The notes under the pieces: generated by a model
What the model was told of the DNA's origin: nothing
The model's input: the letters and a program-made list of their open reading frames with translations, nothing else
Databases searched by the model: none
Program-made: the position numbers and the translations under genes
Source of the DNA: Anastrepha obliqua
Lineage: Eukaryota > Arthropoda > Insecta > Diptera > Tephritidae
Length of the DNA: 64,000 nt
NCBI RefSeq assembly: GCF_027943255.1
Contig: NC_072896.1
Location: 62,948,501 to 63,012,500, forward strand
Direction: 5' to 3'
Part shown: one piece after another, positions 42,795 to 55,440 of the stretch
Layout: each line of letters starts with the position of its first letter
How positions within the stretch are numbered: position 1 is the stretch's first letter

Positions 42795-44199
42795 TCTAGT
42801 TCACAGGTGTCAAATACGATTGACGTACAACGTCATTTGCAAAAATTACTAATCTTCCGATAGGGTGATTAATTTTGTGCTACCGTGTTTATCACGAACA
42901 CTCAATTCTCGGATCATACGAACTAAAATAACTTTGTAAATATTCAGTCAGTTATTTGTAAATATTCAGTCAGTTACAAATATAAACATGTTCCGTGTGT
43001 AAATCACCCTAGTAATTTTTTGATGACAAACATAACTTGTTGCAATTTTTAAACACGTTCTAGTGGTCACATTTATTCATAAACTTAGTCATTAAACACG
43101 TTTGAATATTGCATTTTACATTACTTTACCTTAAATAAAAATTTCAAAAATGTATGGATAATATTTTTTTTACAAACAACACCATTCATGTGTAATTTGC
43201 ACGCAAATAAATAAATAGCTAATTTCAAAGCACAAAATTGTCACATACACTCGTAGACACTAGCATACATACATACATCTGTTTAGCGAGTTAATAGTAG
43301 TTGGTGCAATTCGCCGCAGCGTAGGTATAGTAGATGTATATAATATGGATTTTATATAAATTGTGACATGCATTTAATTTTTATTTTTTGCCATGTTATA
43401 GTCTTTTTTCTCAATTGTAGCCCTTATCCATATCGGCCTTATTTTCTCAAAGATGAGTTGAGTTAAGTTGACTGAAATATGATTTTTTAGAGGGTTTGTC
43501 GATCTCGAAATAAAAAATATTAAAATTTCTGAGCCAAATTTTTTACAAATACAGTTTTTTGCAAGTATGCGGTTTTTAAAACTTATATGAGTATTTTCAA
43601 ACATATTTGGGTATTTTCAAACAATAAAAAAATACATATAGCCAAACGAACGTTTAGTTTGTTAAATGAGTTTTTTTGCGATATGGCAGTTCTAACAGAA
43701 ACACATTTCTTTCTCCCCTGTCAAATTTTAGTAACAAATAATTTAATTGTAGCTTAGTTAATTCCTCTGATAAGTAAAAAATCAAAATGCGAATCAGAAA
43801 TTGATGACCAAATCAACCGTTACCCTTTCAAGTCACTTTAAAACGCAAGCGCCCTATTAAAAATTTTATTAATCAAAAGGAGAAGGAACAAATAAATGGA
43901 ATGTAAATTTCTGTAACTGCTGTCACCTTAAGAGTGCTGTCATATCGAACTAATGATTTCACGCTGATTTTTTTTATTTAGCATTTTTATTAGTGGCTGT
44001 TCTACCAAAATCTAAAAAAAGTCGATTTTGAAATAAAGGGAATTGCGATCTTTCCATATTGAAATAAAGTTATGTAAATAAAAGAGGTTTTTTCAAAAAA
44101 GATGATTTAATTTTTTTTTTTAATTTTTGCACCGAGTAAACTTGTACCAGACCCTTTCCAAGCCTCTGATATGCGTTTCCCCCAATAGTGGGAAATCTC

Positions 44200-44425
44200 C
44201 GGACTCTTAACATTTTTGAGAAGAGGAGATACAATGCTATGAATTAGTGGATATGATTAAGGTTTTGTTTTTGGCAAAAAAAAAAAAAATAAAGTGCAGT
44301 GATGCATTAGCTGGCGCATTATTATGGTGCAGTACCTATGATTGGTTGTCCCGTAATACCGGTTGTTTCTTCGTATTGATTAACGCAAACGGCGCATAAA
44401 TTTCAAAATACAACAACTTTTTGCG
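44200..44425 (-). pseudogene. Possible mariner transposase scrap
   Basis: The - strand contains TAPxxCAS / HHNNAPANASLH-like readings near 44290-44340, resembling the 'LHHDNAPxH' catalytic block of the mariner type at 52612. Too short and broken for a firm call. Confidence 0.25.
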
Positions 44426-44959
44426 AAGAGCTCATACCAATACACTTTTTCCCCCTAATGCCACAATTAGCTTTTTAAATACTTTAGAGCTCTTTGTGTC
44501 ATTTTGCTCATACTTTCTTATCCAGAATCAATCAGACCAAAAAAACACATATACCTATGAAAACACACATACAAAATACAAATACAAAATATATTTGAAA
44601 ATAGACTTTGCAAAACCTGAGTTCTTTTTTTACATTTTTATAAAGATATTTAGGATATGTTACTGGTAAGTGAGAGACCTTTTGGAATGTATCTTAATTT
44701 AAATGCGGATACATATTTTGTTCTGTTTAAAAGTTTTCGCATACTTATTTGTTACATATGCAACAACATACATTCTATAATACAAGCCGTGTGAGGAAAC
44801 TCCGCTCTCCTCCTTGGACAAATGCCAATTTCTCCCAGTGGTCTTCGAAACATTATTTTAAAATCTTTTTAACATAACTCAAACTCCATTACAGTCCGCT
44901 AAAACATTAACTTGGAATGATTATTCCCCCTGTTTCTAATGAGAACTAAAATCAGCTAA

Positions 44960-46430
44960 GGATCCAGGACCCGTTTTTTAATGTGTGATTCAAAGAAATC
45001 TTTGCTGCATTGTACAATGCGTGCATTCCAGAAGGACATATTCCTTTTATATGGAAAAGGCAGAATTTAAGCCAAAGAACCATTGACTTACCCGCCTCAA
45101 CTCCGTTCGCCTTGAATATTCGACTTGGTGGGAAAGATATTATATTTGAACGTGTTATACCCGTCAAAATAAGCTCATAAAAGCTTCTGGGAGAAAGCCA
45201 ACTTTTGAAGTCATTAAATTGGTAAAGAATATGGCGCAGGATGCCTAAAAATCGAGAAAAAACAGCAGCTCGCGCTAGGCTTAACCATCAGAATAGCGGC
45301 CATTATGCTCGACACAGCTGGAAAGTTCCTTGAAAGATTGATCAAGCCTCGGCTGGCCGCAGGCATATACTCGTATAACGATGGCTTTATGTGTGGAAAG
45401 TCCACTATAGGGGCAGTATTCAATTCAGAAGCATAATCCTCCTTGCCACCTTATATGTAAAGAACGCTTTCAAAAGTGTAAGACGACCGGAAGTATTAAC
45501 CGCCTTAGAGCAAAGGTTCAAAATTCCGACATACCTACAGCACATAATGAGGAATTACTTGAGAGACCTATGTATATACGTCCGGAGTGGCACAACGATC
45601 AATTCCCAATGTTTTCTTAAGGAACTAATCGAATACGCAGGCGATATCGCCGCAACCATCACAGCATGAAACCTTAAAGAAGCAGAACAAGAAAAAGTGG
45701 AAAACTTAACCAAGTCATGGTAAAAGACATAAACGCGGCTAGATTCAAGTGGCCTAAAATTGGCCACAGAAAAAACGGAGTTAATGCTTCTAATAAGCTT
45801 CTAATAAAGAAGCACATCCCACTAGAAGTTAAATGTAAACTTGCCTCCAATATGCATCCCTGCTCATTAGACTGATGACAATAATGATGAATGGAAATAA
45901 TGATGGCTACAATGCTCTCTGTTCTCTTAAACGGAGCTGAACTGTGGGCAAATTCGGCAGTTTTTCCAGAAATACCTATTCAAAATAGGAGAAAGTAAAC
46001 ACTCTACATTCATATACGGTGATACATCCGAAGATTACGCGAACACACCTGTACGCGTTGGAAACAAGAATGCCGAACGTCGGTCATAAAACCACCGAAA
46101 ATGTGATCGGCAAGACGCTGATCAGCGACGAAACGTGAGAAATTATCAATGGATTCGCGGAAAATATACTCCTCATGAAAAAGCGGGATCTGAACGCAGC
46201 CACACAAGCACAGACATTGTAGTGAGAAATATGGAACGCCACTCTGAAGTTATGCGAAAGCGGTTCTAGAGTGGGTGACAGTTTAAAAGGAAGTTTTTTG
46301 TCCCTGATATACCACTGCTGGCGGCAGAGAAGCTGGCGTGAGTTGTGCGTAGCTGCGCCATGAGTTATCAGTATGTTTTTCCCTTTTTGTGCATTACAAT
46401 GAGATGAGTAGACACGTTTTTGTATCATAT
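44960..46430 (+). pseudogene. R1-clade LINE, decayed ORF2
   Basis: The + strand has IFAALYNACIPEGHIPFIWK (reverse-transcriptase motif 0-1 region), IMLDTAGKFLERLIKPRLAA, then LATLYVKNAFKSVRRPEVLT and YAGDIAATITA. The last is the YADD catalytic loop with one Asp replaced by Gly. C-terminal pieces continue to about 46430. Stops and frameshifts interrupt it. It lies in intron 1 of the Eaat1-like gene in sense orientation. Confidence 0.7.
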
Positions 46431-48431
46431 TTTATATTGAGAAATGAAATAAAGCAAATAAATAAGATGCCGCAAAATATTGTGAAATATAGAACTTTTT
46501 ACAAGAAAATCGAATCTGTGTCAAATCAAGTGTGAGTGACTGTACCTATATACTTGACATTAAAGATATGTTTAACTCGGGGTCCTAGCGAGCCCATGTA
46601 ACTCCCTGGGGTAATAGCAAACTATTTTAGTTTTAGGGGGTTAAAGTTTTAAGCTGGCGAGATATACAGGCATCTAATGCCCCACCTCTGAAACTTTCAA
46701 AACTCTTTAGTACACACAAGTGAAATTGACAGCGCGAAAAACTAAAAATCAAAAACAGATGCATTATTTTAATTGATGCATCCTTTCTTATTTTCAAGGT
46801 AACATAACAATTATTATCACATACATTTAATACCGATATTTTTAATAAATAAATAAGTATTTACCAAAGATTCTACATAATAACTTAAATGCCCTATGGC
46901 AAAAGCTATTTAGAAAAAGGAAATTTTAAACTTATGTAAACGAAAACACAAACATCACACAACAAGTTGCAAATTATGCAAATGGTCATGTGTATGTTCG
47001 TGCGCATAGCCATTCTTCAAGGCATATGCTTTTTCATAACGCTAAAATATATGAACAACAACATCACACCAAATGGCTGTAGGAGGAATGCATTGCTTGG
47101 CGCGGATGTGCGCACTCCTGACACTTGCGGCATATTTGCCTTCTGACGTGATAGCGCGATAAAAATGTTTTATCGCAATATAATTAGCTTCATTACATCC
47201 TCATGTCAGCACTCAAAACAAAAAACAAAATCATTATTGTTATTGCTTTCCATTCATTACACCGCTGGTCTCGCGCCCGCTGGCGATTAACGCAATTCCT
47301 CAGTTTCGGTGTGCACAGACTGCAATCTAATTTGCACTCAAACAAATTATCTTTTATCGGCAGTCCCATAAGGCTCTATTCGCAGTTCACTGGGTCTGCG
47401 CTCAACACTTGCACACTTGAGTAGCTGTCAAGTTCAGTTGTGTTTTGAAAACATGGAAAAAATAGCAAACCACTTGCAACAGCGAACGAACGAAGGTGGC
47501 CTTGAGCTTGTTGACCCAGTTTATTGCACGAAGCAACACTCGTGTTTGCCTTTTACTTACATAAATACAAACACGCAAACATACAAACATATGTGTAAGT
47601 ATGCATCTACATACATGCATTACATATCAAAATTGATGGATGAAAATGTTTCTCCTGTGCGCTTGCCACAACCCTTATTTTGAATGAGGTCAGATGTATC
47701 CATTCTTCCTCTTCCTCTTCATTGTTTTTAGTTTTTGTTGAGGATGTCTCTCCTAACAATGGCAATAAAGAATACAAAATTTAATTACATTAAATAAGCA
47801 CAACTTCCAAGAGGGGGTCAGACGACTTGGGATGTATTTAATTAAAATAAACAGCATTCGATTGAATAGTTCGTAATATCATTAATGTGACATCTACAAC
47901 GGCTGCTAAAGTGGCAAGGGTCAGAACTACGGATGAAATTTGCTCATTGAAAAATCTTAAGCTTTTTTTTAAATCGAAAATTAATTAATTATTAATAAAG
48001 TCAGCTCTAACTCACTTGACGGTAACGGTATAACCACGGTGTACAGAAGCTATCTATAATTTTTGAAATAGAACCAAACACTTTTTGCTGTCCTTTGTTG
48101 TAAATAAACCGCTACCATCTCTCTGATTACGACAGCAAATCAGCTGATTCTTTCAAATCAGTCAGAGCTGAATGTCGGTTTAATTTTGATCACTTCTTTA
48201 CATTCTTTCGTGAGTTGAATATTTTAACGTAATAACGTCTTATAATTCGATTTAGCCGGCTGCACGCTCGAAAAAATGCGTCGTTATCTTGCTCATTCAT
48301 CGTTATGGTGCTCATGCGTCGTTAACCTTGCTTGAAGTGCAAGCGCGAGCGCGGAACGAACGACAAAGCGCACAATCGGCACCCGCGTTCGGAAACGTTC
48401 GACATCTGACTCTCTCCTACTTGAGTGAGCA

Positions 48432-48903
48432 TATATATGTATGTATATGTATGTATATGCGCATGTGTATATAAATTCACATATTTGTATTTGCATATGC
48501 CTTCTTCCTGTGTGCATGGTAATGAACCATTTCTCTGTTGAGAATAGGACGATGATAGAAAAAGTAGGAAATGAAAGGGGGTGTTTCGAGTATAATGTGT
48601 CTTGAAAAAGGAAAATCGATGATGTTGCCTCTTAGTGTTGTTGACTTATTAACGTCTGATGTCCAATCGAAATTGAACATATCTTTCATGAATTTGATAA
48701 ATGTTTCGTAATTTTTGACGTTTGTGTAACTTGACCTATTCCATTGCGATTCCTCCTCCATCTCTATATCCATACAAAATATCTATCAAACAAATAAAAT
48801 TAAAATTTTGTTTTGAAAATTGCAACCATTACATCAGTGTTTTCTTATGACGTTGTCACGTTAAACTATCGTCAGTAAACCGACTTTACAGAAAACCTCT
48901 TTC
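48432..48903 (-). repeat. Dispersed repeat with an endonuclease-like frame, copy 1
   Basis: On the - strand it starts agaggttttctgtaaagtcgg, has a short hairpin (gtcggtttactgac), and later a TA/CA microsatellite (catatacatacatatacat). It matches the copy at 62376-62852 almost base for base over about 470 bp. It contains the frame at 48477-48773. The copy may continue to about 48250, where a GC-rich stretch (gaacgtttccgaacgcgg) follows. Confidence 0.8.
48477..48773 (-). pseudogene. Endonuclease-like fragment (98 codons) in the dispersed repeat
   Basis: Starting MDIEMEEESQWNRSS, it contains NYETFIKFMKDMF and then TTLRGNIIDFPFSRHIILET and FISYFFYHRPILN. The 'TTxRGTxIDxxFSRxxxxExxxFISYFSYHRPIL' shape recalls the end of EEP/APE-type endonuclease domains, such as those fused to Helentron helicases. 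The family assignment is inference. The other copy has a 2-base insertion after the PF of LPF, so the conserved part is shared but only this copy is open through the end. Confidence 0.4.
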
Positions 48904-49425
48904 TTGTTTTTTACCTAACTATTCAAAAATTATGTGCTCCGGACTAAGTCACTTTCTGAAATCCCGTGAAAATGGATTTGTATTCTTAATTTACTTTCTA
49001 CTACTTCAACAATTCGCAAAAAACTCAGATTAAAAGCTCAATAATGTATTTGTGTCTGCCGTAAATGGTTAAGCTCAGCCGGACTTAAAATTAAGGACCG
49101 CAAACCAAAAAATATGTACTCGTATGTATTTATTTCCATAAAAGGTTTGGCTAAGCTTTGACTAGCTTTGGTCCTTGGTTGGAGTTAAAAATAAACGAAA
49201 GGGCTCTCGTGTAATCGCAACGGTTCTTCTCATGTCTAACATACAAATATAGTTTACATACATACATACATGCATGGTGTTTAAGTGGGAAACGGGAATG
49301 TAAGTACTCGACCAAGTCGAATTGTCAAACCTGTTATTGACTACATAGCTAAAATTTATTAATGCTTATATTCAAACTTCAACTTTTGTTTTATAATAGC
49401 CGAATAATAGTTAATTAAATTTCAG

Positions 49426-49759
49426 GATTTTCGCTACGGCCTTTGAATTTGCACGAGGACTCTATTATGTTGATATCCTATCCGGGCGAGCTGTTCATGC
49501 GCGTTTTGAAGCTAATGATTTTGCCATTGATCATATCGAGTTTGATTGCCGGTTCTGCTAGCCTGAATGCCCGAATGAATGGTAAAATCGCACTTCGTAC
49601 TTTGGTGTATTTCGTTACGACTTCGTTCTTAAATGCGCTGCTTGGTATTGCTTTGGTGCTACTCATTCATCCCGGTGACCCTAATCTTCATAACGCTGTC
49701 GATCGCTCCACTGACAAAAGGGCTGTGAATCTGTTGGATAGCCTTTTGGATTTGGGAAG
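49426..49759 (+). CDS. Eaat1: Excitatory amino acid transporter, coding exon 2
   Basis: Starts after ttcag with the last two bases of a Gly codon and reads FSLRPLNLHEDSIMLISYPG. It encodes transmembrane segments 2 (ELFMRVLKLMILPLIISSL) and 3 (ALRTLVYFVTTSFLNALLG), the conserved scaffold of the SLC1 fold. It ends DSLLDLG plus two bases of an Arg codon before gtgagt. The sequence is nearly identical to the insect Eaat1 consensus and has no disruption. Confidence 0.95.
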
Positions 49760-49989
49760 GTGAGTAGGCGATTTGCATTTGTATTTCTACGGTTTTTTTT
49801 ACATTTCTTGTACTGGTTTAGCTGGTTTACAGGTTTAAATAATTCACATACCTAAATAGAGTCATATAAAAGCCATAAATGTTATTATGGTCCTCTTTAA
49901 TCTATTTTAAAACTATGGGTATAGTTACTATTGGGTTGGTCCTGTACTCGATGTGCCTTTTCGCCCTTCGGCAGGTGAAAACGCTTCTC

Positions 49990-51001
49990 ATAAAATTCAA
50001 CCTATAGGTTATTTGCCCCCAGCAGAAAGGAAAAGCTATTCGGCTACTCGGCAAAACAGAGGAAGATCAAGCAAGGTATTCCGCAGGGTGGTGTCTTTTC
50101 ACCCTTGCTGTTCAACTTCTATATCTCGAAACTCCCCCAGCCACCAGAGCGAGTCTCTCTGGTCTCATACGCTGACGACTGTACAATAATGGCGTCGGGC
50201 ATTGATGGCCTGTGCTCCAAAGTGAACATCTACCTCACCGACCTTTCTCGATTTTTCACTACGAGGAATCTCCAACTTTCCCCCAATAAATCTATGGCGA
50301 CCCTCTTTACCACCTGGGCAATGGAGGCCAAGCCGGAACTCAAGGTAAAAGTCGATGACACACCAATTCCGACTGTTAACAATCCCAAAATTTGAGTGTA
50401 ACTTCGACGGTTTGCTCTCCTTCTCTGCGTACACAACCGCAATTGCCACTAAAGTCCAAAATCGCAACAAGGTGCTCAAATCGCTAAAGCTCCAGACTTG
50501 CTAAAACACTGCCATTCGGACAGCGACGGGTTGCCTCCTGATGTCCCCTCTTCAACACCTTCACAATGAGGCACAGATGCTCCCTGTAATGGAGCACAAC
50601 AAACTGCTCAGCATGCAGTTCCTGTTAGCGTGCTACCGCAGGTTTCACTCTTGCAAACACCTGATTGAGTGAGAGCCGCCTCCTAGGAACGTCAGGAGAC
50701 ACCTATTAAACTACGCCGACGGGATCCAGGACAAAATTAACAGACATTTACTGGACCAGACAGTCTTTAGACCGACATTTATCGGGAGACCGTCACCAAC
50801 TTCTTAAATTCCCGACCACCGAATGCCCCAACTTCCGCGTGAGACCCGCGCAACACTGGCACAATTACGTTCTGGATACTGTAGCAGGCTAAACTCCTAC
50901 TTATCCAGAATTAACCCCGACATACCAAACATACATACATATGTCCGGCATGTGAAGGCACCCCGCACGACACTAACCACCTTTTCACGTGCGGGGCTTG
51001 T
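49990..51001 (+). pseudogene. Jockey-like LINE fragment (reverse transcriptase to C-terminus)
   Basis: Same family as 7166-9384. It has GIPQGGVFSPLLFNFYISKL and SYADDCTIMASG (reverse-transcriptase palm, YADD intact), then NLQLSPNKSMATLFTTW. A shifted C-terminal part follows: LLNYADGIQDK, LPRETRATLAQLRSGYCSRL and CPACEGTPHDTNHLFTC, a cysteine/histidine motif close to 50945-50995. Frameshifts and stops break it. It is cut at its right end by the insertion at 51003. Confidence 0.75.
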
Positions 51002-51002
51002 A

Positions 51003-51340
51003 AAGGGTTTTTCAATAAGGGCGGGTAGATGTTGAAATGGAATAAAGTGGCGTTTGCTGTGTGGCACGTAGCGCCGTCCTGCTGGAACCACATGTCGTCT
51101 AGGCCCATATGGTTCAATATGGGCCATAAGAAATTGGAGGGGCCATCACGTTTTGCGTTTATGAACACTAATTTTGATAATAAAGTTTTATCATTTGAAC
51201 GTGCTGTTCAATCGTGTAACTTGCCATGATGATTTGGCATAAACAACTGAATAATAAACAAATGATTTGACAGATGTCACCCAAAACAAAATGGCTCCCA
51301 CAGGGCGCCAAAATCGACCCGCGCCAATTGAAAAACCCTT
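51003..51340 (-). mobile_element. Small deletion derivative of a D,D41D mariner-like element
   Basis: Inverted ends aagggtttttcaataagggc and (reversed) aagggtttttcaattggcgc, flanked by TA at 51001-51002 and 51341-51342. The 338-bp unit keeps only a short - strand piece around WFQQDGATCHTA. It sits exactly after the cysteine motif of the LINE, so it inserted into that copy. Confidence 0.8.
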
Positions 51341-52611
51341 TATTACTGCTACAACAACAACAGCAGTTCGGCCATTTGCCCGATAGAGGACCGCACATAT
51401 TTGTATTTGATAACTTGCATACACCCTGTCATCTTCAGTTTTAAGATTTTTTTTAATTTTCGTTTTATTTTCCTTTAGGTGTTGAAATATTACATATCAC
51501 ATATTTCATTTTTTCCGAAAATTAATTATTATAGTTTATAACAACATATCAAATAAGGAATTAGCAGCCTCAAATTTTGAAGTTTATAAATCTTTCTACA
51601 GCCCTCATATTTGTGATCTATATTAATCACCCTGTTAGTACAGTCGCTCATTTTGGGTTTAGGAACTTACGTTCCAGTTGTGGAAGCTATGCAACACAGG
51701 GTGAATGCAAACAGAGAACTTTGTAGAAAAGGAACAGAGAACTTTCCGAAGTTGTCTGATGAGAAGGCGGAAAGTTAAATGAGCTTTTACCGATTTCTAA
51801 CTACAGAGGCCGCTGCTAAGAAGCTTACCACCTTGGTAAGTAGCTTACTTCAGTAGCGAGCTATTCACCACGCTCGTAGAGAAATTAACACTTTGGGAAG
51901 ATCTTTGCTTATTTACTTGGTGAAAAGGTTAATATTAAAATCAAAATAGATTTGTTGTGGTAGATAAGGGAATAAGAGGAAACAAATCTTTTTTGTAACT
52001 GCTATAAAACTCATAATTTTTGTGTGTATTATTTTATTTCACACTTTTTACATATTGCATTTTCGATCTCATTTATGCAATATAATTCTACTGATATTTT
52101 TAAATTATCAAAAAAACTTCTCCATCAAAATAAACAAACGGGATTTGTATAGTTTTCACAAAATTTAATGAATTCGCTTCACAGTGCTCAGACTGCTGCA
52201 CAGAAGCATTAAAGGAGAAAATACATACATAAATATGTGCAAACGTATCCATATGTGTAAGAGAAGAGCATTGACAACTTCTCCCTGTGAATTAGTGATT
52301 TAGGCCCGGTCTTTTAGTGCTACTTCAACTGCGGTGATTTTTTTAACCCGAGCTTAAGCTTGCAAAATTCGGCGTTGAAACATTTGCTGTGCAGTTGTCC
52401 CGGTCTAGCCAGAAGTCGACTCGCTCTTCTAGGCTCTCCAACAATTGACAACCTTTCAGTACTCTCGAACCTGAAAATCGAATCTCTCATCAAATTCTCG
52501 AAACGAATTAATATCTTTGACCAAAATCTACAATAAAAATCTCGGTTAGGTGGGGAAATCATATAACATAATGAGCTCTAGGGCAACACAACGGACCCAA
52601 CTTGCGGTGTA

Positions 52612-53531
52612 CTACTGTGTCCAAAAAATAAGGTGACATTTGATTTTAAACTGCGCGCTTTGAAGGATTAGGAGAATTCTTTTTTTTTTTAGGTTGGTAG
52701 TACTGTGAGTGACATCTATGTCAAATTTCATGTGAAATATTCATTTACTGTTTGAGATACGCGTCGTTTTGTGAGCTGCTAAAAGTGAGTTTCTCGTTTT
52801 TTGCAATGTCGAAATTTGTTGAGCAAAGAATTTGCATTAAATTTTGTTTGCGGAATCAATTTTCGGATACGTTGAGGATGGTGCAGAAAGCCTTTGGTGA
52901 TGAGGCTATGTCTAAAAAAAATGTTTACAAGTGGTATAGTGAGTTCCAAGCCGGTCGTGAACGTGTCGAAGACGAAGAGCGTCCTGGGCGACCATCAACC
53001 TCAACTGACGAAGCTCACGTCCAACAAATCAAAGATTTGGTGTTGAAAAACCGTCGATTAACGATTAGAGACCTTGCTGATGATGTTGGCATATCGAAAG
53101 GCTCAGTCAATACCATTTTGAAGGATGTTTTGGGCCTCAAGCGCGTCAAATCTCGACTGGTACCAAAACATTGAATTTTTTGGACTCGTAATTCGTGATC
53201 ATTTCATCAAAAACTCAACCCATATCGTTCCGCAACCACCGTATTCACCTGATCTGGCACCGTGCGACTTCTGGCTGTTCAGCAGGCTCAAAAGACCGCT
53301 CCGGGGACACCGTTTTGACACGATAGAGGAGATTCAAGCCGCAACGAAGACGGAACTGAAGGCCATCCCGGAAAGTGACTACAACCAGTGTTTCGAAAAT
53401 TGGAAAAAACGTTGGCATAAGTGCATTGTGTTGGGAGGGGATTACTTTGAAGGGGATGAAATTGATTTGGAAGAATAAATAAAGAATTTTCAAAATAAAT
53501 ACAATGTCACCTTATTTTTTGGACACAGTAG
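52612..53531 (+). mobile_element. Internally deleted D34D mariner with near-perfect inverted repeats
   Basis: The ends ctactgtgtccaaaaaataa continuing ggtgacatt are identical on both sides, with TA at 52610-52611 and 53532-53533. The 920-bp unit has the start and end of a transposase but lacks the middle. Clean ends and uninterrupted flanking frames suggest recent mobility using an enzyme supplied by a full-length relative. Confidence 0.85.
52806..53478 (+). pseudogene. Deletion-fused mariner transposase (N- and C-terminal parts)
   Basis: From [17 protein letters not shown] (52806) the helix-turn-helix region is open through [20 protein letters not shown] and [14 protein letters not shown] to LVPKH and a stop. 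The next frame (53180-53478) resumes at LVIRDHFIKNSTHIVPQ with PYSPDLAPCDFWLF, the third Asp, and ends GDEIDLEE. The segment with TGDExW and HHDNAPSH, and so two catalytic residues, is deleted between them. Confidence 0.8.
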
Positions 53532-53904
53532 TATGTGGCACTCCGATGCGGGGTCACCCTTAAACCAACCAACCAACATAGTTTAACTGGAAAGCCCAAG
53601 TACTGAAAAACTGACCCTTAGAAGTTAAAATTCAAAAGTAGGATGTGAGATAGCTCTCACATATTCCAGTTACGAGTTTTACTTATCAAACAAAATTTAG
53701 TGGCCAGTTTTAATTTTGTTTTTATTAGAATAAATTCGCAAAAATAAATTAGAACGAAACAAGGGCAAACGTATCTTCAGTATTAATATTAGGCAAAAAT
53801 CGTAAGTAAAATATGGCCTGCCTAAATTAATAACTACTGTTTCTATCTTTTAATTTATAAGTACGATAAAATTAATTTTTTTTTCTTTTGTTTTTTTCTT
53901 TAAT

Positions 53905-54085
53905 GTAATCGTTGGGTGTTTAGACGAGTTCCTGCTCTAATATGTGGTGTCTTTTCATGGTAGAAATACTCTCGGAGTTTTACCATTGCCTGTCGAGGAG
54001 CGACAGCTATTAGGGAACACGTTTACTATCATTTGATGTTTCGTGACCTCATTGGGATTCGAGCCCGGGCGCAACCGAAGGGGAG
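53905..54085 (-). repeat. Diverged SINE copy
   Basis: The - strand shows gggattcgagcc-like B box complement near 54050-54065, a cgacaggcaatggtaaaact body block and a terminal hexamer ..aacacccaac. It resembles the 22236 SINE with internal deletion and many substitutions. Confidence 0.55.
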
Positions 54086-54089
54086 CTTC

Positions 54090-55440
54090 GACGTAGGTAG
54101 GTAGGTGAAATGGTTGAAGTGCACCTAGCACTCCTAAAGTTGCACTAAAGCGCCGTTTTGATACCATTATGAGACCTCCAACAGGCAGATATCTACATCC
54201 AACCAGAGCTGTTGATATAATGGAGAAGATTGATTGGATTTAGGTTGGCGCACTGCCCCAGGCTGTCGAAGAAAGGAGCTCCCAGTGACCTTAGTCTTCT
54301 AGCTGCCAAACCCGGACATTTACAGAGAAAATGCTCAACGGTCTCCTTCTCTGAAAGGTTCCCACAGCTTTTGCAATGGGGGTTAAATGGTATGCCTAGG
54401 TTTTCCGCGTGTGTGCCGATCGTCCAGTGACCGGTAAACACAGCTACAAGTGTGGAAATTGAATGGCGATGAGTCCAAAGAACTTTCTGAGTTTTTCATA
54501 TATCGTATTGGGGCCAAAGGGTTTTCGAAATAGCACACGAAGAAATGGAGCTCCATCTTTTCTGCCCTTTCCTGAGAAATAATTTGTGCAGTTCCCCTTT
54601 AACAACTGTCAGGGAGTCCAAGGCCGATGACCGACGTTTAGCCTTAATAAATTTTCGCATACATTTCTCACCCGCCCAGTCCATATTTTGGAACGCTGTA
54701 ACACGCAGCTGGTTGCACCAACCACAAAGAACTCCTTTTGAGATCTGATGACATCTTTGAATCGCTGAATAGTGGAATGTGGCTCACTAAAGACACTTAG
54801 CGGAAAAACTCAGAACTTTTTAATCATCTAATATAAGTATTTAAGAATCGAAAAGACATACCTTTTGGCAAGCTTTCCGATTAACTGTAAAATATAATTA
54901 GAATGTAGTAATCTAATAATTTTTCTCAGTCTGAATTAGCTTACTTCGTGCAGTATGATATGGAGCCGTTTCGCGAGGGTTAAGCAACGCATTATGGTGG
55001 AAGGTTTGTTCGTTGTGGTTGGTTTTTCAATTACGGTCTTAACTTGTGTAAACAATAAGTCGTTTCGGGCGTGAAACAACTTAGGAATTAACATCATAGT
55101 ATTACGTGCAATTCTGGAGGAAATATCAAAATATCAGGCAATCCGGCCTCTGAAAGTACTACTTTTGTTGGCGAGGTTGGGAAAGCTCGAATACTTCTTT
55201 TAGCTGCGGTGGGGTACGGAGCATGGAGTAATTTGATGTGGGTCTTGGCGCAGTGTCCATATATCGGCAGTCCATAATCGATTTTTGATAACAAAAGGGC
55301 TTTTGTAATATTTACAAGTGAATTCGTATGACACAAACAATGTTTAGAAGATGCAAATTTTATAATGTTTAATCTAGAGAATAAGCTTAATCCTTCACTC
55401 TTATTTGCTTGAAAATCACTCAAAATCAATTTCAAATATT
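54090..55440 (-). pseudogene. RNase H-type LINE, antisense to the Eaat1-like gene, decayed
   Basis: The - strand runs from SLVNITKALLLSKIDYGLPI and AKRSIRAFPTSPTKVVLSEA (55390-55110), the region after the reverse transcriptase, to KPSTIMRCLTLAKRL near 54990. After decayed sequence come KRWSSISSCAISKTLWPQYD and FTGHWTIGTHAENLGIPFNP with CKSC..EHFLCKCPG (54420-54280). It ends in a cctacctacc tail near 54105. The RNase H core itself is largely lost. Its 5' side stops about 15-50 bases before the exon 3 acceptor. Confidence 0.65.

Larger units (their letters stand above)
36248..49425 (+). other. Eaat1: Intron 1 of the Eaat1-like gene (13.2 kb)
   Basis: Starts gtgagt and ends ttcag. It holds the repeat at 36929, a deleted D,D41D element, a LINE end, a SINE, a hairpin element, an R1 LINE and the endonuclease-like repeat. 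The stretches 36250-36925, 37235-37815, 38510-38800, 39066-41095, 41445-42285, 42800-44200, 44430-44955 and 46430-48430 show nothing else I can name. Confidence 0.85.
52335..53580 (+). pseudogene. 3' end of an RNase H-bearing LINE, split by a mariner
   Basis: The + strand reads ALKHLLCSCPGLARSRLALL, GSPTIDNLSVLSN and IKFSKRINIF (52360-52530), the C-terminal cysteine motif and tail of the LINE family also seen at 54090-55440. The 3' UTR agggcaacacaacggaccca continues on the far side of the mariner (52612-53531) as tatgtggcactccgatgcgg and ends in aaccaaccaacca. Confidence 0.6.

Noticed and set aside
50165..50479. - strand frames over the LINE in intron 2
   Set aside because: Shadows of the reverse-transcriptase coding strand.
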